Shown: in pieces, positions 53,722-61,586 of the stretch
Numbering within the stretch: the stretch's first letter is position 1
Layout: every line of letters begins with the position of its first letter
Assembly: GCF_000427645.1 (NCBI RefSeq)
Contig: NZ_KE386571.1
Span: forward strand, 744,001-808,000
Reading direction: 5' to 3'
Source: Sphingomonas phyllosphaerae FA2
Lineage (GTDB): Bacteria > Pseudomonadota > Alphaproteobacteria > Sphingomonadales > Sphingomonadaceae
DNA length: 64,000 nucleotides
Position numbers and translations under genes: made by a program
The notes under the pieces: generated by a model
Database searches by the model: none
The model's input: the letters and a program-made list of their open reading frames with translations, nothing else
What the model was told of the DNA's origin: nothing

Positions 53722-54813
53722 CTACGGCGCCGTCCGACGACACGGGCCTCGCCCGTGGAGGGCCGAGAATGAGCGACAAGACGGCCACCGCCCTGCCGGC
53801 GGTGGCCGTTTCCATTTTCCGGCCCGTACCCGCGCCACCACCTTGCGGATCTGCTCGCTCACCAGCTTCGGATTTTCCTCGGCGATCGGACGATGATTTT
53901 CCGTCGCCACCACGATTTCGCTGGCACGCGACAGCAACGCGAGGCGCGCTTGCGCGGCGGGCCATTCCCGCTCGTATTTTTCCGGCACCCCCATGCCACC
54001 GGCGAGGCCGTGCCGGATGACGATCAACGGTCGGTCCCCCAGCAACCCGAGGGTTGCGTCAAGCCGATCGGCGATCGGGGTGTGCTCCCAGCGATCGATC
54101 GGATCGCGCGCCTGGCCCGGCATCGCGCGCGACCAGATTGCGTCGAACTGCCCGCGCAGATCGGGCGGCAGCGCCTCGACCCAAGATGGCACTGCAAACG
54201 GCAGGATCAGCCGGACGATGCCAAGCCGCCATCCGGCCTGCCACAACGGATCGGTGAGCCGCAGCAGCGGGAATTCGTCGGGACTGCCCCGGAACCATAA
54301 TGCCGGCTCCGACCCATCCACCATCACGATCCCCGCCACCCGCCGCGGGGCGCGGCGGAAGAAGGCGAGGGCGATGACGTTGCCGCCCGATTCCGGCGCC
54401 AGCACGAGCGGCCCTTCGACACCGCCGCGCGCAAGCAATCGCTCGAGATCGTCGACCTGCGCGCGGAGTCCCATCGGCCGCGACGCAGGATCGCTCCATC
54501 CCAGCCCGGCGCGGTCGTAGCTGCAGACGCGCGTATAGGCGGCGACACGGCGCTGCGCGGCGTACATCGTCACCGATGGCGTACCGTCGCCCGACAGCAG
54601 CAGAACGGTCGGGGATCCCTGTCCGGCACACCACAGGTGCAGCCGATGGTCACCGACCGGGATCATCCGACCGGGCGCAGGATGGTGGCGCGCGTCGATC
54701 CGTTCGGCGCAGCGCTGATAGATGGCGGCCGTCAGCAGCAGCGCTGCTACGCTGCAAATGATCCACAAAGCCCTGCGCACGTACGTCCCCCAACGCTGCC
54801 CAGGCATCGGCAT
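53722..54813 (-). CDS. Alpha/beta hydrolase with N-terminal membrane anchor
   Basis: The product (363 residues from the ATG at 54813) has a membrane helix near the N-terminus (RALWIICSVAALLLTAAIY). An alpha/beta hydrolase domain follows: VLLLSGDGTPS for the oxyanion strand, YDRAGLGWSD, the nucleophile elbow LAPESGGNVIAL and DRPLIVIRHG. The elbow has Pro where most members have Gly. The last 35 residues or so are Arg/Pro-rich and overlap a terminator hairpin. They may be a poorly conserved tail. The open frame upstream runs into a family C repeat, so the later start is preferred. Confidence 0.78.
   Translation of the reverse strand: MPMPGQRWGTYVRRALWIICSVAALLLTAAIYQRCAERIDARHHPAPGRMIPVGDHRLHLWCAGQGSPTVLLLSGDGTPSVTMYAAQRRVAAYTRVCSYDRAGLGWSDPASRPMGLRAQVDDLERLLARGGVEGPLVLAPESGGNVIALAFFRRAPRRVAGIVMVDGSEPALWFRGSPDEFPLLRLTDPLWQAGWRLGIVRLILPFAVPSWVEALPPDLRGQFDAIWSRAMPGQARDPIDRWEHTPIADRLDATLGLLGDRPLIVIRHGLAGGMGVPEKYEREWPAAQARLALLSRASEIVVATENHRPIAEENPKLVSEQIRKVVARVRAGKWKRPPPAGRWPSCRSFSALHGRGPCRRTAP
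53781..53809 (+). terminator. Hairpin downstream of typA
   Basis: ACGGCCACCGCC and GGCGGTGGCCGT form a perfect 12-bp stem with a five-base loop (CTGCC). The plus-strand 3' side is followed by a weak T-rich stretch (TTTCCATTTTCC), consistent with termination of typA. The same bases code for the C-terminal tail of the minus-strand hydrolase, which is unusual. Confidence 0.6.
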
Positions 54814-54874
54814 CCCATCGCGACATGGCACGATCGCGACCACTTCAAGACCAAGGCGCGACCCGGCCACCCCC

Positions 54875-55007
54875 ACCGTCGCCCCTGCGCAGGCAGGGGC
54901 CCATGTCTGTCTCGTGCGTCGATGCGGCCGACACACCTATCTCGCGCCTGTGTCAGCCGACCCGCATGACGCGACAGCCATAGGCTCCTGCCTGCGCAGT
55001 GGCGACG
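54875..55007. repeat. Intergenic inverted repeat, family C copy 4
   Basis: Ends read CCGTCGCCCCTGCGCAGGCA and TGCCTGCGCAGTGGCGACG. It lies in the gap between two divergent genes, upstream of the hydrolase. Confidence 0.87.
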
Positions 55008-55284
55008 GGCCGGGTGGCGGTCGGATCGCACGATCACCGACGGAGCAGCCCGTCTGTCCTACGCCGACCGCCGCATGATACCTTTCGAACGATGCCAGAT
55101 CGTCCCCTCGCACCACGCCCCCGTCGCCCCGCCGCGACCCGCGCGCGCACCCCGCCTGCGTCTCAACATTCGCAACATTCGCGTCGGCAACCCATTGGAC
55201 CGGCAACATATCGTCACCGACCATCCACGCTCGCGTCGCGCCACCCGGATAGGACTGCGCGCCACACTCCCAGCGGAGCCTCCG
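55008..55284. other. Gene-free stretch upstream of an exported protein
   Basis: No gene, repeat or convincing promoter was seen in these 277 bases. The plus-strand frame of the next gene stays open through most of it, but the translated sequence is Arg/His-rich with no family pattern. The signal-peptide start at 55285 is preferred. Confidence 0.45.
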
Positions 55285-56001
55285 ATGCGTATCGCCACCG
55301 CCACGATCCTGCTCGCCACCACGCTGCTCGCCGCGAACGGCGCGGCGGCGCAGACCGCCTATCCGGTCATCCCGGAACCGATGATCTTCGACATGATGCG
55401 CCCGCTCGGCGCGCAGCAGGGTGAGATGGAGGTCAATGCGCTGGCGATGACCACCTCCCCATTCCGCCCGCGCGCCGCCGAGTGGGCGCCGGAGGTCGAA
55501 CATGCCTTCGCCGACGGCAAGGCGATCGAGTTCGAGCTGCCATTCAACGGCGCGAAGCTGGAGGCGTTCAAGCTCGGGCTGCAGGCGGCGTTCGGCGCGT
55601 CGGCTGACGGACGCAGCGCGCATGGCGTGCAATATCTCGGCATCTACGACCGCGAGACCGGGCGCTACAGCAACTCCCTGCTCTACATGGCCGGGCATCG
55701 CTTCGATGCGCGGTGGAGCATGATGAACATGGTCGGCGTCGACGACATTGCGCTGAAGCGCCGGGTCGGGCGCAACGCGCTCCTGCTCAACCATGCGACC
55801 TTTTACGACGTCGCGACGGGCACGATCGCGGGAGTCGAGCTGAACGTCGCGGGTGGGCGGGAACGGCTGGTGCGGGTCGCGCCGCAACTGCATCAACGGC
55901 TGGCTGCCAAGGTCAACGTGCAGGCTGCGGCCGGCGTCGAGAAGCACCGCCACCATCGCGCCCGTCCGACGCTCGGCGTGCGGCTGGTGCGCGAACTCTG
56001 A
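55285..56001 (+). CDS. Hypothetical exported protein
   Basis: The 238-residue product has a signal peptide (MRIATATILLATTLLAANGAAAQ) and a beta-rich body (EFELPFNGAKLEAFKLGLQAAFG, then NSLLYMAGHRFD). The body may be an outer-membrane or periplasmic barrel-like fold, and the C-terminus is basic (KHRHHRARPTLGVRLVREL). I do not recognise a family. The ribosome site is GGAG seven bases before the ATG. A HAD hydrolase gene follows after 19 bases. Confidence 0.72.
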   Translation: MRIATATILLATTLLAANGAAAQTAYPVIPEPMIFDMMRPLGAQQGEMEVNALAMTTSPFRPRAAEWAPEVEHAFADGKAIEFELPFNGAKLEAFKLGLQAAFGASADGRSAHGVQYLGIYDRETGRYSNSLLYMAGHRFDARWSMMNMVGVDDIALKRRVGRNALLLNHATFYDVATGTIAGVELNVAGGRERLVRVAPQLHQRLAAKVNVQAAAGVEKHRHHRARPTLGVRLVREL

Positions 56002-56020
56002 CGCCGGTAGAAGCGCCGCC

Positions 56021-56722
56021 ATGCCGATTGATCTCATCTGTCTCGATGCCGACGACACGCTCTGGCACAACATGCGCTTCTTCGCCGCGGCCGAGCAGGC
56101 GTTCGCCGATCTGGTCGCGCCTTATGCCGACGATGCGGCGGCGCGCGAACGAATGCAGGCGATCGAGATCCGCAATCTGCGGCACTATGGCTATGGCGCG
56201 AAGAGTTTTACGCTTTCGATGATCGAAACCGCGCTCGAACTGGCTGGGGACGATCTGCCTGCGGCGAGCGTCCGCCGCATCCTCGCGATCGGGCGCGAAT
56301 TGCTGGCGCACCCGGTCGAATTGCTCGACGGGATCGGCGAGACGCTCGACCGGCTGGCGGGGATCGGCCGGCTAGTGTTGGTGACCAAGGGCGATTTGTT
56401 CCACCAGGAGGTGAAGCTCGCCGCCTCCGGGCTCGGGCAATTGTTCACCGGGGTCGAGATCGTCAGTGACAAGCGTGCGGAAACGTTCGTGCGCGTCTTC
56501 CATCGTTATGGCTGCGCCCCCGATCGCGCGGTGATGGCGGGCGACTCGATGCGCTCGGACGTGCTGCCCGCGCTGGAGGCGGGCGCATGGGGCGCGTACA
56601 TCCCGCAGCCGCTGGCATGGGCACACGAGGTAGCGACCGCCCCGACCGACCACCCGCGCTTCCGCCAACTGGCGCGGCTGGCCGAATTGCCGGGCTGGAT
56701 CGAGGAGATTGAGCGCGATTGA
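56021..56722 (+). CDS. HAD-family hydrolase
   Basis: A 233-residue haloacid dehalogenase-like phosphatase. The nucleophile motif is CLDADDTLWHN (Asp9 and Asp11), motif II TKGD, the lysine of motif III is in VSDKRAE, and motif IV is AGDSMRSDVLPALEAG. The helical cap lies at residues about 18-100. Such proteins usually dephosphorylate small metabolites. The substrate is unknown. It follows the exported-protein gene on the same strand. Confidence 0.9.
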   Translation: MPIDLICLDADDTLWHNMRFFAAAEQAFADLVAPYADDAAARERMQAIEIRNLRHYGYGAKSFTLSMIETALELAGDDLPAASVRRILAIGRELLAHPVELLDGIGETLDRLAGIGRLVLVTKGDLFHQEVKLAASGLGQLFTGVEIVSDKRAETFVRVFHRYGCAPDRAVMAGDSMRSDVLPALEAGAWGAYIPQPLAWAHEVATAPTDHPRFRQLARLAELPGWIEEIERD

Positions 56723-56727
56723 TCTTC

Positions 56728-56819
56728 GTCATTCCCGCGCAGGCGGGAATCCAGAACCTCGGACGTCTCGCGTCTTGCGAAGACCTGCGCGTCTGGATTC
56801 TCTCCTGCGCGAGAATGAC
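56728..56819. repeat. Intergenic inverted repeat, family A copy 2
   Basis: A 92-bp palindrome starting GTCATTCCCGCGCAGGCGGG and ending CTCCTGCGCGAGAATGAC, with inner arms AATCCAGA and TCTGGATT. It lies between convergent HAD hydrolase and TonB receptor genes. Confidence 0.85.
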
Positions 56820-56858
56820 GGAGAAGTCGGAGAGGCTGACGCCTCCCCAAGTATCACC

Positions 56859-59189
56859 TCAATCAAACTTGCCGCTGAGCGAGACGCCGACGATCCGCGG
56901 CTCGTTGAACACGGCGGCGTTGTAGTTTTCGATCACGCCCTTCAGGTTCTTTTCGTTGGTGATGTTGCGCGCGAATGCTGCGATCTCATAGCGGCCATCG
57001 GCGGTGGTGAACCCGGCCTTGAGCCCCAGTTCCAGATTGTCGCTCGCGTAGAATTCGCGGGTTTTATACAGGACGAAGTTCGTATATCCCTGCATGTTGA
57101 CATCGCTGGCCACGAAGAAGTTGCCGCGATCCGACAGCGGAATGTCGTAACGAACCGCCGCATCGACCTGCCAGCGCGGTGCGTTGGGCAGGGGGTTGCC
57201 GTCGATCCGCGCCAGCGTAGCGGGCTGGCCGAAGATCGTCGCGGGGACGGTCTGGTTCAGCACCGTGCACGTCAGGTCGCGACCGAACTGACACACTTGC
57301 GCGAAGACGTTCTTGTCCTTGATCTCGGTGTGGATCGCGCTGCCGCCCAGCGAGAAGGTGATGTTGCGGATCGGCCGCCAGTCCATCTCCGCCTCGACGC
57401 CGTAAGCGTTGGCGTGATCGGCGTTGAACAGCGTGCCGTTGCCGTTCGCGTCGTTGCCGTTCAGCTGGATGTCGTTGACCCGGTAGGTGAAGGCGGTGGC
57501 GTTGAGGCGCAGCTTCGAGGTCGGCTGCGTCTTCACGCCCGCCTCGTACGACATGATCGTCTCGCTGTTCGCGGTCGAAAACGGCGTGTTGAACACCGCC
57601 GAGCGGCCCTGGATGGTCGGGCCGCGGAAGCCGCGCGCGACACGGGCATAGATGCTCGCGGTCGGGTCGATCTCGTACAGCGCCGACAGATCCCAGCTCG
57701 GCTCCTTGCCGCTCAGCTTGACCGCACGCGGCGCAGTTGCCGGGAAGGTGTCGACCGTGCCTGCGGCGTTGCGCCCGGCGCGCACCAGCCGCGTCTCCTT
57801 GTCATCCTCGGTGTAGCGCGCGCCGGCGGTCAGCGTCAGCCGCTCGGCAAGGCGATAGCTCGCCTGCCCGAATACCGCCCAGCTGGTGTTGACGTTGCGC
57901 AACCGCACCCAGTTGTTGACGTTGCGTTGCGCATCGCCCGGCAGCAGGAAATAGCCGCGCTGGTAGAATTCGGTGACATCGCGGCTGTCGAAATAGAAGC
58001 CGCCGAACTGCCACTTGAATGCCCCGTCGCCGTTGCTCGCCAGCCGCACTTCCTGCGTCCACTGGTCGAGGTCGCGGACCCGGCCCATGCTCTCGCCATA
58101 GCCGCTGCCGCCGAAGTTGGTCGCCGCGCCGCCGTCGGTGTCGCCGCGGCTGTAGCCCGAGGTCGTCTCATAGGCGGTGATCGAGGTCAGCGTCGCCGCG
58201 CCGAAATCCCATGCCGCATTCACCGACCCGCCATAGGTCTTGTACGCCTGCGGATTGTTCGCGCCCTCGTCGAGCGCAACACGGTCGCGCGGTTCGAGGT
58301 TGACGTTGTTCTGCCCCTTGATCAGCGCGCCGCGGTGGAACACCGTCGACGTGCCCTCATAGGAGCGGACATGGCCGGACAGGTTGACCGACAGCGTCTC
58401 GGTCGGGGTCAGCAGCACCTGCAGGCGTGCGTCGCGCTCGTCGAAGCCGCCCATCGCGTCGCGGCCCGGACGCGTGCCGTCGCGGCTGCCCCCGGTGTAG
58501 CTGTTGTCGATCCAGTCGTCGCGGTGCTGGTAAAGCCCCGACAGCCGCACCGCGATCTTGTCCTGCACGATCGGCCCGCCGACGCCGCCATCGAAGGTGA
58601 CGGTGTTGTACGAGCCATAGGAGGCGTTGAAGCGGCTGGTCCAGGTCTGGCCGGGACGGATCGTGTCGAACTTGATGATACCCGCGGTGGTGTTACGCCC
58701 GAACAGCGAGCCCTGCGGCCCGCGCAGCACCTCGACATTGGCGACGTCATAGACCGGGTTCGACTTCAGGACGACATGCTCGAGCACGACATCGTCCTGG
58801 ATGATCGACACCGGCTGCGAGGCGCCGAGATAGAAATCGATGTTGCCGAGCCCACGGATGTAGAAGCGCGGGAAGATGCGGCCGGTGGTCGTCTCGGCAT
58901 ACAGGCCGGGCACGCGGCCGGCGAGCGCCAGCGCGTCCTCGCCGCCCGCCTGGAAGGTGCGCAGGTCGTCGCCGTTTACCACTGCCACCGACACGGGCAC
59001 ACGGCGCAGGTTCTCGGTACGACGCTCCGCGGTGACCACCACGTCGCCAAGCCCGGCGTCGGCCGAATCCGGGGACGCCTCGCTCGCTACAGGCGCAGCG
59101 CTGCCGGTCTGCGCGGCGGCGGGCAGGGCGGAGAGCGCGACACCGGTAAACAGGCCGGCGAGCAGGATCGATTTCGACGAACGACGCAT
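56859..59189 (-). CDS. TonB-dependent receptor
   Basis: A 776-residue outer-membrane receptor with a signal peptide ending LPAAAQ and a TonB box-like GDVVVTAERR. A plug domain (residues about 50-165, with VPVSVAVVNGDDLRTF and VEVLRGPQGSLFGRNTTAG) precedes a barrel ending VSLSGKFD. The plug type is the broad sphingomonad group thought to import diverse organic substrates rather than iron siderophores. No Fur-like site was seen upstream. The final 11 bases before the ATG match those of the siderophore receptor. Confidence 0.93.
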   Translation of the reverse strand: MRRSSKSILLAGLFTGVALSALPAAAQTGSAAPVASEASPDSADAGLGDVVVTAERRTENLRRVPVSVAVVNGDDLRTFQAGGEDALALAGRVPGLYAETTTGRIFPRFYIRGLGNIDFYLGASQPVSIIQDDVVLEHVVLKSNPVYDVANVEVLRGPQGSLFGRNTTAGIIKFDTIRPGQTWTSRFNASYGSYNTVTFDGGVGGPIVQDKIAVRLSGLYQHRDDWIDNSYTGGSRDGTRPGRDAMGGFDERDARLQVLLTPTETLSVNLSGHVRSYEGTSTVFHRGALIKGQNNVNLEPRDRVALDEGANNPQAYKTYGGSVNAAWDFGAATLTSITAYETTSGYSRGDTDGGAATNFGGSGYGESMGRVRDLDQWTQEVRLASNGDGAFKWQFGGFYFDSRDVTEFYQRGYFLLPGDAQRNVNNWVRLRNVNTSWAVFGQASYRLAERLTLTAGARYTEDDKETRLVRAGRNAAGTVDTFPATAPRAVKLSGKEPSWDLSALYEIDPTASIYARVARGFRGPTIQGRSAVFNTPFSTANSETIMSYEAGVKTQPTSKLRLNATAFTYRVNDIQLNGNDANGNGTLFNADHANAYGVEAEMDWRPIRNITFSLGGSAIHTEIKDKNVFAQVCQFGRDLTCTVLNQTVPATIFGQPATLARIDGNPLPNAPRWQVDAAVRYDIPLSDRGNFFVASDVNMQGYTNFVLYKTREFYASDNLELGLKAGFTTADGRYEIAAFARNITNEKNLKGVIENYNAAVFNEPRIVGVSLSGKFD

Positions 59190-59564
59190 GAGAACCCCTT
59201 ATGAACCATTGGGAAGATGCCCGGCCGGCGTGCCGGCTGATGCGGCACTTTCCGTCGACTTCCTGCGGCGGCCGCTAGGGTTCGATTGTGTCCAGATCAT
59301 GAAAAGTAATGGAATATTTCCGGCCCTGTCCTGCGCGCACGGTCGTTGGGGCGCTTGTGCCGAAACGAGACGCCGCATTCTGCCAACCAGGCGTGTCTTA
59401 ACCCTGAATTCGGCGCGATTGTGCGGCGGGCGTCGGTTAGGCCGAAGGCTGCAATGTTAGATAAAGGAAGATTTAACCGTTTTCGGTACCAGTTGCCGGG
59501 TCGCCGCTGCGGTGGGATCAGCGTGTTCAACACCAGCGAACATCTGCAACCGGAGACGATCACT
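59190..59564. other. Divergent intergenic region
   Basis: These 375 bases separate the TonB receptor from the PEP-CTERM gene, which are divergent. It is more AT-rich than the surroundings around 59275-59325 and 59455-59485, and must hold both promoters. No clear -35/-10 pair, operator or repeat was identified. Frames that cross it in the ORF sense have no family features. Confidence 0.5.
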
Positions 59565-60215
59565 ATGAGAACGCTTCTTGCCACCGCGGCTGTTGCTTCC
59601 GCGATGCTTGCCGCCGCACCAGCCTCGGCGGTCACTTTCGTTACCGTCAATGGCTCGGCCGACGTTTTCGCTGCGTCGGCCGTCGGCGCTCAGGCTACGT
59701 TTGACAAGGCGGTCGCCGCCGGCTTCAGCGTGATCGGCGGTAGCACGCAGGCGGTCGCGGGCAAGTCGGCCAATCCGTTCGGTGCGCCCGAGAGCAATAT
59801 CTACCTGTACGTCCTTGCGAACGGCAGCGCGACCGTGTCGTCGGTTGCCTCGGCGTTCCGCAACATCTCGGTCTATCTCGGCTCGATCGACGCCGGCAAC
59901 AAGGTCGAGGTGCTGGGGCTGGGCGGCAGCGTGCTGAAGAGCTTCACCGGCTCGGACCTGATCGCCCCGGCCTCGGCGACCGGCAACCAGACCGCTGCCA
60001 CCACCAACCGCCTCGTGACCTTCAGCGCGGGCAACAACGAGCAACTGACCGGGCTGCGTTTCACGTCGAACGTCAACTCGCTCGAACTCGACAACGTCCG
60101 TTTCAGCGCCGCCGTGCCGGAGCCGGCGACGTGGGCGATGATGATGCTGGGGTTCGGCGTGGTCGGCTATTCGCTGCGTCGCCGGCCGACCATGCGGCTG
60201 CGTCAGCTGATCTGA
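59565..60215 (+). CDS. PEPxxWA-CTERM sorting domain protein
   Basis: The 216-residue exported protein has a signal peptide (MRTLLATAAVASAMLAAAPASA) and a beta-rich middle. At the C-terminus is the sorting signal VPEPATWAMMMLGFGVVGYS followed by RRR. This is the PEPxxWA version of PEP-CTERM, processed by an exosortase in sphingomonads and linked to surface polysaccharide. The exosortase gene is not in the window. The ribosome site is GGAG. The 3' end overlaps the convergent EVE gene by 13 bases. Confidence 0.92.
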   Translation: MRTLLATAAVASAMLAAAPASAVTFVTVNGSADVFAASAVGAQATFDKAVAAGFSVIGGSTQAVAGKSANPFGAPESNIYLYVLANGSATVSSVASAFRNISVYLGSIDAGNKVEVLGLGGSVLKSFTGSDLIAPASATGNQTAATTNRLVTFSAGNNEQLTGLRFTSNVNSLELDNVRFSAAVPEPATWAMMMLGFGVVGYSLRRRPTMRLRQLI

Positions 60216-60607
60216 TCCGCAAGCCCGGTGATCGCCGCCCATTCGGCGGGGGTCACCGGACTGACAGACAAGCGCGATTGCCGCAGCATCGCCATCCCGG
60301 CCAGCGCCGGGGTGGTCTTCATGCCGCCCAGCGTTACCGGCGTTCTCAGCGGGTGACGGGCCGCGATGGCAACGGACACCCACGGCGCAGCCCCGTCCGC
60401 CTGCGCAGTGCGGGTCACCTCCGCCACGCCCACCGCCGCCTTCTGCGCGCCGCTGTGATAGATCATTGCCAGATCGCCCACCGCCATCGCGCGCAGATGC
60501 GCCGCCGCGGTGTGGTTGCGCACGCCGGTCCACTCGGTTTCGCCGTCGCGGACCAGATCGGCCCAGCCGTAGCTGTCGGGTTCGGTCTTCAGCAGCCAAT
60601 ATGCCAC
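60203..60607 (-). CDS. EVE domain protein
   Basis: A 134-residue single-domain protein of the EVE (PUA-like) fold. It begins AYWLLKTEPDSYGWADLVRDG and contains the typical VRNHTAAAHLRAMAVGDLAMIYHSG. EVE domains bind modified bases in RNA or DNA. Stand-alone bacterial forms are often of unknown role. The start is GTG. The stop lies inside the end of the PEP-CTERM gene. Confidence 0.93.
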   Translation of the reverse strand: MAYWLLKTEPDSYGWADLVRDGETEWTGVRNHTAAAHLRAMAVGDLAMIYHSGAQKAAVGVAEVTRTAQADGAAPWVSVAIAARHPLRTPVTLGGMKTTPALAGMAMLRQSRLSVSPVTPAEWAAITGLADQIS

Positions 60608-60740
60608 ACATCTTCTCGCTTAAACCGTGCATGAATGCCGCATTCCGCGCCGGTTCAGCCGGGGCGGTCCATAAGCGTGGCACAGGCTCGCACAGATATG
60701 CGTTCAGTCAACAGGCGAGCGAGTGCAGGAGGTCCGGTTT

Positions 60741-61109
60741 ATGTCTGCGTTGAAGAAGACCGTTTTGGCCACCGGCCTGATGGCGACAGCCTTGGCCAGT
60801 GCCGCGCCTGCGGAGGCGCAGCGTTACTGGCGTCACCGCGACCGTGGTGGCGACACCGCGGCGGGGGCATTGATTGGTGGCGTGATCGGACTGGGGCTCG
60901 GCGCGGCAATCGCGTCGAGCAACCGCGATCGGTATCACGACCGCCGTTATGACGATCGCGGCTATTACTACGACGATCGTTCCTATTATTCGCCCCCGCC
61001 GCGGGTCTATTATCGCGAGCGTTACTATGCGCCGCCGCCCCCACGGGTCTATTACGAGCCGCGCGGCTATTATCGCGGCTATGACGCGCCGGGATATTAC
61101 GGCTGGTGA
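60741..61109 (+). CDS. Tyr/Arg/Pro-rich exported protein
   Basis: The 122-residue protein has a signal peptide (residues 1-25, ending AEA) and a short glycine-zipper segment (GALIGGVIGLGLGAAIASS). The tail is strikingly rich in Tyr, Arg, Asp and Pro (YYSPPPRVYYRERYYAPPPP and similar). Such tails may interact with cell wall or carry disorder, but the role is unknown. The ribosome site AGGAGG is eight bases before the ATG. A strong terminator follows directly. Confidence 0.82.
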   Translation: MSALKKTVLATGLMATALASAAPAEAQRYWRHRDRGGDTAAGALIGGVIGLGLGAAIASSNRDRYHDRRYDDRGYYYDDRSYYSPPPRVYYRERYYAPPPPRVYYEPRGYYRGYDAPGYYGW

Positions 61110-61117
61110 TGCGAACG

Positions 61118-61151
61118 ACGGCGCAGGGAGCGATCCCCGCGCCGTTTTTTT
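61118..61151 (+). terminator. Rho-independent terminator
   Basis: ACGGCGC (61118-61124) pairs with GCGCCGT (61139-61145). An inner GGGA/TCCC stem and a GCGA tetraloop lie between them. Seven T residues follow. It begins nine bases after the stop of the Tyr-rich protein gene, a textbook intrinsic terminator. Confidence 0.92.
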
Positions 61152-61187
61152 GTGGCCGCGCGCGTCGCTTTGCGGCAAGGGCGCGGC

Positions 61188-61466
61188 ATGAGCGATACTC
61201 CTCCCGACCATCTGTCGATCGACCCGTCGAGCCCGTTCTTCGACCAGGACGCCCTGCAACGCGGCGTCGGCATCCGCTTCAAGGGCGTGGAGCGCCGCGA
61301 TGTCGAGGAATATAGCATGTCCGAGGGCTGGGTCCGCGTCGCACTCGGGAAGAAGGTCGACCGGCATGGCCGCCCGTTGACGATCAAGCTCACCGGCCCG
61401 GTCGAGGCGTATTTCGAGAACGCTGCCGATGGTGGCGACGAAGGCGCGGATCAGGAAGAGGCGTAG
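61188..61466 (+). CDS. DUF3297 protein
   Basis: A 92-residue protein of the DUF3297 family, recognised by LSIDPSSPFFDQDALQRGVGIRFKG near the start and GWVRVALGKKVDRHGRPLTIKL in the middle. An acidic tail follows. It is cytoplasmic, and its function is unknown. The start is the ATG giving MSDTPPD. The open frame upstream overlaps the terminator. Confidence 0.88.
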   Translation: MSDTPPDHLSIDPSSPFFDQDALQRGVGIRFKGVERRDVEEYSMSEGWVRVALGKKVDRHGRPLTIKLTGPVEAYFENAADGGDEGADQEEA

Positions 61467-61482
61467 AATCTCCTCGCCGACC

Positions 61483-61573
61483 GTCATCCCCGCGAAGGCG
61501 GGGATCCAGACGCGCAGGTCCGTCAGAAGCGCGAGCGTCAGAGGTTCTGGATTCCCGCCTGCGCGGGAATGAC
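61483..61573. repeat. Intergenic inverted repeat, family A copy 3
   Basis: A 91-bp palindrome starting GTCATCCCCGCGAAGGCGGG and ending CGCCTGCGCGGGAATGAC, between convergent DUF3297 and ABC-F genes. Confidence 0.85.
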
Positions 61574-61586
61574 GTAGGTTCCGATT

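Noticed and set aside
51827..53965. A minus-strand open frame of over 700 codons
   Set aside because: It is antisense to typA, a clear conserved gene, and has no motifs of its own.
54814..54936. The longer N-terminus of the alpha/beta hydrolase
   Set aside because: The extra 41 residues are encoded by a family C repeat and its edge. The ATG at 54813 gives a normal membrane anchor.
56709..59204. A plus-strand open frame of over 800 codons
   Set aside because: It lies fully antisense to the TonB receptor, has no family pattern, and follows from high GC and codon bias of the true gene.
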